From Bacteroidota bacterium (GTDB lineage Bacteria; Bacteroidota; Bacteroidia; AKYH767-A; OLB10), in NCBI GenBank assembly GCA_016699635.1, contig CP064983.1:1736001-1800000 (forward strand): 64,000 bases of DNA, given 5' to 3'. Under the pieces are notes generated by a model. The model had not been told where the DNA came from and ran no database searches. It worked only from the letters and a program-made list of their open reading frames with translations. Position 1 is the stretch's first letter. Each line of letters starts with the position of its first letter. Made by a program: the position numbers and the translations under genes. This document shows positions 57,514 to 64,000 of this stretch, piece by piece.

Positions 57514-58434
57514 ATGGAGACGAAACAAAAAGAGAAAATAAAAAAAGTAGCAGTTGGACTTAATGGTCACAGCCATCATGCAGAAACCGAAATAAGGTTA
57601 GCTGTACAAAAAACTTATAAGCTTTACATTGATGGTAAATTTCCACGAACAGAGAGCGGAAGATATTATAAGCTTAATGATAAGAACGGAAAGGTAATTG
57701 CTAATATTTGTCGTGCATCAAGAAAAGATTTCAGAGATGCAGTTGTAGTTGCACGAAAAGCACAAGGCGACTGGCAAAAGAAATCGGCATTTAATAGAAG
57801 TCAGATTTTGTATCGCATTGCAGAAACTCTGGAAACACGAAGACTACAATTTGTGTCAACCTTAGGTCTGCAAGGTGTGAGTGAAACGGCAGCACAAAAG
57901 GAAGTGAGTGCAGCAGTAGATATGCTTGTTTATTATGCAGGATGGTGCGATAAATATCAGCAGGTTTTTTCAAGTGTGAATCCCGTAGAATCATCACATT
58001 TTAATTTTTCTTTTCCTGAGCCAACAGGAGTTGTTACAGCAATTGCATCGCCAGAACAAGGTTTATTAAATCTGGTTTCTCTTATGGCACCTTCACTTGC
58101 AGGAGGTAATTCAATAATTATTCTGGCAGCAGAAAAATTTCCACTCACTGCAATTGATTTTGCCGAAGTACTGAATGCAAGCGATGTGCCCGGTGGTGTT
58201 GTAAATATTCTTACGGGCTTTAGTAAAGAATTGCATACGCACTTTTCGTCACACATGGATGTTAATGCCATTGTTTATGCAGGTGATAACAGTGCTGAAT
58301 TGAAGACCATACAAACCAATGCAGCAGGTAATGTTAAACGCGTAGTAGTAGTTCAGAATATTGCTGAAGAAAGTCCATATCGCATCATGGAACTTCAGGA
58401 AGTAAAAACCACATGGCATCCTGTGGGTATTTGA
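57514..58434 (+). CDS. Truncated ALDH-like protein without catalytic Cys
   Basis: 306 residues with the ALDH N-terminal part (YKLYIDGKFPRTESGRYYKLNDKNGKVIANICRASRKDFRDAVVVARKAQGDWQKKSAFNRSQILYRIAETLE) and the NAD-fold segment (FPEPTGVVTAIASPEQGLLNLVSLMAPSLAGGN). It lacks the catalytic Cys region and the ELGG glutamate, ending soon after NAAGNVKRVVVV. It is in step with the active ALDH 18 bases upstream, so they probably form one complex. ALDH16 enzymes have two such domains in one chain, the second inactive. A structural or regulatory partner is the best guess. The end is natural; no frameshift is seen. Confidence 0.78.
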   Translation: METKQKEKIKKVAVGLNGHSHHAETEIRLAVQKTYKLYIDGKFPRTESGRYYKLNDKNGKVIANICRASRKDFRDAVVVARKAQGDWQKKSAFNRSQILYRIAETLETRRLQFVSTLGLQGVSETAAQKEVSAAVDMLVYYAGWCDKYQQVFSSVNPVESSHFNFSFPEPTGVVTAIASPEQGLLNLVSLMAPSLAGGNSIIILAAEKFPLTAIDFAEVLNASDVPGGVVNILTGFSKELHTHFSSHMDVNAIVYAGDNSAELKTIQTNAAGNVKRVVVVQNIAEESPYRIMELQEVKTTWHPVGI

Positions 58435-58598
58435 GCTTGGGTCAATATATATTTTTGTATTCATGAATGCAATATCTTTGACCTGAACGAAAGCCAAGGC
58501 TATCGTTTAGCTGTGAAATGATCAAATATTAATTGGCAAAATTGAAGTCAAGTGCTGTCTTCTGACAGAAGTGATTTATTTGAATTGTAAACACATTT

Positions 58599-59822
58599 AT
58601 GAAAACATTTTTTAATTTGATTTTTTTCTTGTTTGTAGGAATGAATCTGAAAGCACAAACTTATGGTTGTACAGATTCGTTAGCCAATAATTATAATGCC
58701 AATGCAACTGCAAATGATGGTAGTTGTATTTATAACTCAGCCAATGTTGTTCCATTGAGTAGTAATTTATTGCCAATTGCATTAGACGAAACATCAGGAT
58801 TAACTTTTTGGAATAATATGTTGTGGTCGCTGAATGATGATGCAGATAATAATTTATATGCAATTGACACCGGAAATTTTAATAACTATACAGCTTATCC
58901 TTTAAACGAGCCTAATATTGACTGGGAGGAAATTTCGCAGGATGATGACTATTTTTATATAGGTGATTTTGGAAATAATGTCAGCGGAAACAGAACCGAT
59001 TTGAAAATATTGAAAATCGAAAAAAACTCTTTACTGCAGAACAATCCTAATGTTGATACAATAAACTTTTCTTATTCAACGCAAACAAATTTTAATCCTA
59101 CTGCCATAAACAGCACCGATTTTGATTGTGAAGCTTTTGTAATAACAGCCGACAGTATTTATTTGTTTACAAAAGAGTGGATAAGCAATCATTGCTCTGT
59201 TTATTCTCTTCCAAACAAGTCGGGTAGTTATAGTGCAAATTTTATTTCATCCTATAATGTGAACGGACTCGTTACCGGTGCTACCCAAATTCAAAATAGT
59301 AGGGCAGTTGTACTTTCAGGCTATTCAACAGTGATGCAACCTTTTGTTTTACTTTTATATGATTATCAGGGATTCAATTTTTTTAGTGGTAATAAAAGAA
59401 TTATCAATGTTAATCTGCCTTTTCATCAGACTGAAGGCATAGCAACTGTTAATGGATTAAAATATTATTTGTCCAATGAAAAACTTGTACAAACACCAAT
59501 AAACATTCAGGCAAAGATTCATGAAATAGATTTAACGCCATATTTAAGTCACTATTTGAATTCTGTTTCCGGAAGTTTTGATATATCTGAAAATCCTTAT
59601 GCAATAAATATTTACCCAAATCCTACAACAGATTTTATTAATGTTAAATGGAATACAGGAGTGAAAGTTGCACGAATTAAAATTTTTAACATCAGCGGAA
59701 AAGAGGTGATGAACCAAATAGTAACAGAAAAGTATTTTCAGATTGACATCAGAAGTTTTGAAAAGGGAATTTATTTTCTGAGTGTTAATGATAGCGTATT
59801 CCGGAAAGTAGTCAAAATGTGA
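58599..59822 (+). CDS. T9SS-sorted secreted protein
   Basis: 407 residues. A signal peptide (MKTFFNLIFFLFVGMNLKAQ) and a thrombospondin type-3-like motif (YGCTDSLANNYNANATANDGSCIY) come first. A beta-propeller-like core follows (DETSGLTFWNNMLWSLNDDADNNLYAID, WEEISQDDDYFYIGDFGNN), then a type A sorting domain (INIYPNPTTDFINVKW ... SFEKGIYFLSVNDSVFRKVVKM). Probably secreted and anchored at the cell surface; substrate unknown. Confidence 0.83.
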   Translation: MKTFFNLIFFLFVGMNLKAQTYGCTDSLANNYNANATANDGSCIYNSANVVPLSSNLLPIALDETSGLTFWNNMLWSLNDDADNNLYAIDTGNFNNYTAYPLNEPNIDWEEISQDDDYFYIGDFGNNVSGNRTDLKILKIEKNSLLQNNPNVDTINFSYSTQTNFNPTAINSTDFDCEAFVITADSIYLFTKEWISNHCSVYSLPNKSGSYSANFISSYNVNGLVTGATQIQNSRAVVLSGYSTVMQPFVLLLYDYQGFNFFSGNKRIINVNLPFHQTEGIATVNGLKYYLSNEKLVQTPINIQAKIHEIDLTPYLSHYLNSVSGSFDISENPYAINIYPNPTTDFINVKWNTGVKVARIKIFNISGKEVMNQIVTEKYFQIDIRSFEKGIYFLSVNDSVFRKVVKM

Positions 59823-59881
59823 CTGTATTGAAAAACAGATTGTAGTTCGTTGACTTTATATTACTGGTTTGTGTATTTTAG

Positions 59882-59914
59882 CTTGCAGTTAAATCAATAG
59901 ACATATTATCTTTG
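59882..59914 (+). promoter_or_regulatory. Bacteroidota-type promoter of the MFS gene
   Basis: CTTG (59882-59885), 21 bases, then TATCTTTG (59907-59914), near the TTTG-N(17-23)-TAnnTTTG consensus. The gene starts at 59954. Confidence 0.45.
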
Positions 59915-59953
59915 TTTTAACTTTACAACACCTAACAATCTAAATTAAATTTT

Positions 59954-61330
59954 ATGAAAGTCATTTCTGCAGATGACAAGAGTGCAACATCGCTTTCCGA
60001 TAGTGCGCAACTTCGATATATTACCTTCATTTTATTGTATTTCTCACAAGGCATTCCAGAGGGGCTGACACTTTTTGCTATCCCTGCATGGCTGGCTTTC
60101 AATGGTAAGAGTGCTGTTGAAATTGCAGCATATAGTGCAACTATTATGATTCCGTTTAGTTTAAAAATATTGCTGGCTCCAATCATAGAAAAATACACCT
60201 ATCTGCCTATGGGACGCAGAAGACCTTGGTTGTTGTTTGGTCAGTTTGGAATTATGTCAGGACTAATTGCACTTGCTTTTGTGCCCGAGCCACTGAATAA
60301 TATTTTCGTTATAATTTGTGTAGTTCTATGTATGCATGTTTTTGTTATGTTTCAGGATATTGCTACAGATAGCCTAGTGATAGACATTGTTCCGGTTGAT
60401 CAGCAGGGAAGAGCCAATAGTTTAATGTGGGGTTCCAAAACAATTGGATCTTCTGTGTCACTTTTTTTAGGAAGTTGGCTCATCAATGAATATGGTTTTG
60501 CAAGTGCTTTTGTAATTTTATCGGTGCCAATTTTAGTTGTCATGTTTGTGCCACTTTTGTTGCGGGAACGTAAAGGAGAGAAACTTCTTCCTTGGACTCA
60601 TGGCCAAACTTCTGATGAGGCAAAACAATTTGTAGTTGAAAGCTGGAAGAAGATGTTTAAGTCATTCAAGCAAGTTGTTTTGTTGCGTAATTCTATTTTG
60701 TTGTTGTCTTCTGTTTTTATTGCACTGGCTGCAATATATTTTATCAATACATTACTGCCAATTTTTACAATACAGAAACTTGGCTGGACCAATGTGTATT
60801 TCTCAAAAATATTTTCATCGTGCAGATTAATCGGAGGTGTATCCGGAATGTTGGTTGGCGCACTTGTAATTCAGCGAATGGGTGTTATACGTTTTATACA
60901 AAGTAGTTTAATATTAATGATTGTAATTGCTATTCTATTTGTTATGGGTGCTCCTTTTTGGCATCATCTTAATATGATAATTGGATTTATCACTACCTTT
61001 TGCATATTGGCAACATTAATTAATATTGGTGTGCTTGCATTAGCCATGCAACTGTGCTGGAAAAGAGTTTCTGCCATTCAATTTACATTTTGTATGACAA
61101 TATTTAATGCCGGGTTTGCAACGGGTGCTGCACTGCTGGGATGGCTGAAGCCTTACATGGACTGGCAACAACTGTTTTTGGTTTTTGCCTGCTTGATAGC
61201 TTTTACAATGTTGTTGTTTAAATTTATGAAAACATCAAACCATGTAAAACAAGTTGAAAAATTAGAAGACCAGTATATTGATGTTTTAAAAGCAGAAGGG
61301 AGTTTGCTGGTAAAATCAGAGACAGTTTAG
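59954..61330 (+). CDS. MFS transporter (AmpG-like)
   Basis: 458 residues with about twelve membrane helices. The AmpG-like pattern includes LLYFSQGIPEGLTLFAIPAWLAFNGKS, MGRRRPWLLFGQ and FQDIATDSLVIDIVPVDQQGRANSLMWGSKTIGSSVSLFLGSWL. AmpG permeases import muropeptides or anhydro-sugars, but related MFS proteins carry other solutes, so the cargo is not sure. Monocistronic with a promoter-like element upstream. Confidence 0.83.
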   Translation: MKVISADDKSATSLSDSAQLRYITFILLYFSQGIPEGLTLFAIPAWLAFNGKSAVEIAAYSATIMIPFSLKILLAPIIEKYTYLPMGRRRPWLLFGQFGIMSGLIALAFVPEPLNNIFVIICVVLCMHVFVMFQDIATDSLVIDIVPVDQQGRANSLMWGSKTIGSSVSLFLGSWLINEYGFASAFVILSVPILVVMFVPLLLRERKGEKLLPWTHGQTSDEAKQFVVESWKKMFKSFKQVVLLRNSILLLSSVFIALAAIYFINTLLPIFTIQKLGWTNVYFSKIFSSCRLIGGVSGMLVGALVIQRMGVIRFIQSSLILMIVIAILFVMGAPFWHHLNMIIGFITTFCILATLINIGVLALAMQLCWKRVSAIQFTFCMTIFNAGFATGAALLGWLKPYMDWQQLFLVFACLIAFTMLLFKFMKTSNHVKQVEKLEDQYIDVLKAEGSLLVKSETV

Positions 61331-61363
61331 TTTACAAAAAATTAATTTTTAATCGAAAACACC

Positions 61364-62716
61364 TTACGGAAATAAAATTCCGGGAAACGAATTTGCATCT
61401 GTTTGTGGAATGCGTGTCTGATATTTTTCGTTAATAGCTTTTATAAATTCATTGGCAATAAGTGCACTGCCTCTTCCAGTAGGCGTAATGCCGTCAAGAG
61501 AAAAAAACTGTCCTTTAAGAAACTCGCTGCTGTAAGTTACACCATTGTGCGGAAAACCATTGTTGATTTTTTTAAAGAAGGCATACATATCAACATAAGC
61601 TAAATTGTTTTCATCAGCTTTTGTTTTAAGATAATTGTTGTAGGCGGTGATTGTATTTCTAAGCGTATTGATTTCTGAAGTGGTGAGCACATATCTGTTT
61701 CCAAGAGGCTTCTGTGTATTGCTGCCCCAACCTGCACAGTTTATACTGTCAAGGGTAACCGGCAACAGCACTAACTCACCCGGCTTCATTTGTCTTTTTC
61801 CTGATGCTGCAGATGGGTCAGCAATTACCAATGGATTGTTACCTGCCTGAAAAGTTATCGGTGGATTGTTTGAAGCATATAATGCATTAAGATCCTGAGC
61901 CTGTTGTTCTGTAAGTACCAGAGCATCGTAGGCTATGGAAGTAAAATAGGGTAGGTCGAGTAGGTCAGGAATATTTGCAACTACACCTTTGCGATTTCCT
62001 GCAATGAGTGATGTAAGAGCATTATTGATGTTATTTTGAAAATTAGCTAATGGTGTAATGGTAGCCAATGTCTGATTGCTGCCTGCCATTGCACAATCAT
62101 AAATGTCGTTAAAGCCAACCCAAAAAGAAAAGAACGTGGGTAGTTGTCTGACTGCATCTGTAAGTACTGTTGATGTTTCAGGGTTGGTAGCAAATCGTGC
62201 GTAGAAAGGATTTTTTGAAAGCAGTAAATCTGTAGAGCCAAAATTGGCATTGTCTAAATCAGACGATTTCATACCCGGCACACCCATGTTGTTGTAAGGT
62301 GCATTGTTGCCGATGTAAGTTTCTACTGCGACAATGTCAGTTACGTTGGATGGAAATGTAGAGAAGCCCGGAGCAGAACTGCATGTTGTGCCATAGCCAA
62401 GTTTTGTCTGTGGAATATAGGTCTGAAGAAAAAAGTTGAACCCTGCACCATCATTTCCGCTAACCAATGGTTGCAGAAACTCGCCACCGCCAACTTTTTT
62501 TAATTGTGAGGCAAGTATGGCTGCAAAACTATTTTGTTGCCCCATGTCAAACAATGCATTGTTCTGATAGCCCGCTGTGTAAGAACTGCCAATAGCAACA
62601 TACTTCGAAAAGTCAATACTGTTGTTGTCGAACTTCAGCTCTTTCAACTCAGGCTTGCAACCTGCAATCATGATTACTGCAAGAAGTAAACTTTTCAGAA
62701 TATGATTATTGCTCAT
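61364..62716 (-). CDS. SGNH/GDSL lipase-like lipoprotein
   Basis: 450 residues. The lipobox is MIAGCKPEL near residue 19. Block I of SGNH hydrolases is KYVAIGSSYTAGYQNN (Ser), the Gly/Asn block is FSFWVGFNDIYDC, and the late Asp region is SLDGITPTGRGSALIANEFI (Asp present, the His replaced). Typical for the Bacteroidota SGNH protein found next to FadL/OmpP1 porins. With the FadL-like gene 27 bases upstream on the same strand it probably handles lipids or acyl esters at the outer membrane. The altered last block makes the activity uncertain. Confidence 0.83.
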   Translation of the reverse strand: MSNNHILKSLLLAVIMIAGCKPELKELKFDNNSIDFSKYVAIGSSYTAGYQNNALFDMGQQNSFAAILASQLKKVGGGEFLQPLVSGNDGAGFNFFLQTYIPQTKLGYGTTCSSAPGFSTFPSNVTDIVAVETYIGNNAPYNNMGVPGMKSSDLDNANFGSTDLLLSKNPFYARFATNPETSTVLTDAVRQLPTFFSFWVGFNDIYDCAMAGSNQTLATITPLANFQNNINNALTSLIAGNRKGVVANIPDLLDLPYFTSIAYDALVLTEQQAQDLNALYASNNPPITFQAGNNPLVIADPSAASGKRQMKPGELVLLPVTLDSINCAGWGSNTQKPLGNRYVLTTSEINTLRNTITAYNNYLKTKADENNLAYVDMYAFFKKINNGFPHNGVTYSSEFLKGQFFSLDGITPTGRGSALIANEFIKAINEKYQTRIPQTDANSFPGILFP

Positions 62717-62743
62717 GCGTTTATATTGTGGTTTATTATTTAA

Positions 62744-63967
62744 TTAAAATGAATAGTTGACACCAACACCAAAACAATGCGACAGTGCATTGAATGCACC
62801 ATTCAATCCGGTATCTTTATTTACACCTTCGCGCTCGGCCTTAGTTTCAAAATTGTATGACCCTTCAATAACAAAAGTTTTACTCACGTTAAATGATGCA
62901 CCAATACCAAAAACATATCTGTCGCCATCGGGCATGTCAGGGGTCATGTAGTTTTCTTTTACCGGAGTCTGATCGAAGGCAATACCTGCACGACCTGTAA
63001 CTTTATCGCTGATTTTATAATTCGCACCTAATCTAAGTGTTAATGCATCTCTGTATTTGCGTGCCTGACGAAATTCTTGATTTAATGCTGTGTTTGGTGC
63101 ATCAAATTCATAATTCAGAGAATCGAATGACGACCAACCGTTGAGGTTAGATTCAAAACTAAGTTTTAATCCTTTAATGACTTCATAGCTGAAACCAATT
63201 GACAAAACAGAAGGCAGCGGCATTTCTGCAGCGGCATTTGCTGAGGCAGGATATTGATTCGTTAACGATGCCGGAATATTACTAAAGGTAACATCAGTGT
63301 TTTTAAAGTTGAGTTTAACTTTTGACCGGTATGCAAGTGCAGCAGTTAATTTTTTATTGATGGCATAATTTATTCCTGCATTAAAACCAAAGCCTGTTGC
63401 CTTACCATCAAGTTGTGCATCTGCTCCATCTGCAACTATCAACGCACGATTCCATTTATAGTTGGCACTGGCAAAAACAAAGCCTGCACCAATTCCTAAT
63501 TTTTCAGAAATTTTATAAGAGAATGTAGGTTGAATAAATATGGTGTTCAGCTTAGCTGACAGTATAATATTTCGCCCTTCCCAATCGCTTTTCCAGGTTG
63601 TGTTGTATCCAAAAGGCGTATTGACTACAATACCTGCAGCCATTTTTTCAGATAACATTATGGTGCCACCTACATAAAACGGCAGCATATTTTTTGATTC
63701 TGTACGGTTTACCAATCCGCTGTTGTTACTACGGAAAGCCATTCTTGACTGCGAATAAGAAATACCACCAAAGACATTACTTTTCTCAAGAAAAACCATG
63801 CCACCGGGATTGTAAAATATAACTGACCCATCAGTTTGCAATGCAATCACTGCACCGGCCATACCTGCTGAACTATGGCTTTGTGGTTGCATCTGAAAAC
63901 CACCGCCTGATACATGAAGACTACAGAAAAGAAACAGAATTGAAAAACCTGAAATGAATTTTTTCAT
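62744..63967 (-). CDS. FadL/OmpP1-family outer-membrane transport protein
   Basis: 407 residues with a signal peptide (ending HVSGGGFQMQPQSHSSAGMAG) and the OmpP1/FadL N-terminal hatch (SAGMAGAVIALQTDGSVIFYNPGGMVFLE). A beta-barrel ends in CFGVGVNYSF (final Phe). FadL porins import long-chain fatty acids and other hydrophobic compounds. It is followed 27 bases later by the SGNH lipoprotein gene. Confidence 0.87.
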   Translation of the reverse strand: MKKFISGFSILFLFCSLHVSGGGFQMQPQSHSSAGMAGAVIALQTDGSVIFYNPGGMVFLEKSNVFGGISYSQSRMAFRSNNSGLVNRTESKNMLPFYVGGTIMLSEKMAAGIVVNTPFGYNTTWKSDWEGRNIILSAKLNTIFIQPTFSYKISEKLGIGAGFVFASANYKWNRALIVADGADAQLDGKATGFGFNAGINYAINKKLTAALAYRSKVKLNFKNTDVTFSNIPASLTNQYPASANAAAEMPLPSVLSIGFSYEVIKGLKLSFESNLNGWSSFDSLNYEFDAPNTALNQEFRQARKYRDALTLRLGANYKISDKVTGRAGIAFDQTPVKENYMTPDMPDGDRYVFGIGASFNVSKTFVIEGSYNFETKAEREGVNKDTGLNGAFNALSHCFGVGVNYSF

Positions 63968-64000
63968 ATTAATTTTAACGCAAACAAAAATAAGAACAGC

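Overview
The window is a stretch of a low-GC Bacteroidota chromosome, probably Chitinophagales/Sphingobacteriia-like. The evidence is the gliding genes gldB and gldC beside nadE, at least eight secreted proteins with type IX secretion (T9SS) C-terminal sorting domains, the rpsU-xer-hpf block, YtxJ, LptC, a FadL/OmpP1-GDSL pair, and promoter-like TAnnTTTG elements. No tRNA, rRNA or CRISPR array was recognised.

Layout. 1-3.4 kb: nadE (cut by the window edge), a beta-barrel protein, gldB-gldC and a VOC protein. 3.4-11.7 kb: an accessory island. It opens with a palindromic repeat and an IS remnant. A tight same-strand run of seven genes follows: SIR2 and HerA (the known Sir2-HerA anti-phage pair), then a Nudix hydrolase, a compact IucA/IucC-like ligase, a histidine phosphatase, a membrane TPR protein and a YdjC-like deacetylase. 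A compositionally odd non-coding tail closes it. 11.7-26.1 kb: mostly housekeeping genes (arfB, an omega-amidase next to a methionine-type aminotransferase, a ClC channel, an H1-like protein, an alpha-oxoamine synthase, hpf, xer, rpsU, purD, lptC, a CNNM/CorC protein, purF). 26.3-44.7 kb: an accessory and secreted-protein region with T9SS substrates, a GxxExxY gene inside a perfect 17-bp inverted repeat, a histidine kinase/LuxR regulator pair, and many copies of a palindromic dispersed repeat. 44.8-64 kb: ytxJ, two SpoIIE phosphatase proteins, kynU-kmo, gmk, a YicC protein, transporters, an ALDH pair resembling a split ALDH16, an AmpG-like MFS protein and the GDSL/FadL pair.

Most notable observations. 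(1) The five-gene small-molecule-like module directly downstream of Sir2-HerA, which includes an IucA/IucC-type ligase with its ATP-site motifs intact but without the usual N-terminal region. (2) A dyad, consensus CCCCGAATTAGGGGAT, found three times within 2.6 kb. Each copy lies exactly 22 nt upstream of a TATTTTTG-like -7 element, ahead of the LuxR regulator gene and the next two secreted-protein genes; this looks like a small autoregulated regulon. (3) A family of nested palindromic repeats, at two places abutting the same IS end.

Caution. More than twenty single-base frameshifts, mostly in A/T runs, break genes that should be intact (nadE, purD, purF, kynU, ALDH and others). This looks like homopolymer error in the underlying assembly rather than biology. 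Such genes are given here as single features with the break positions noted.
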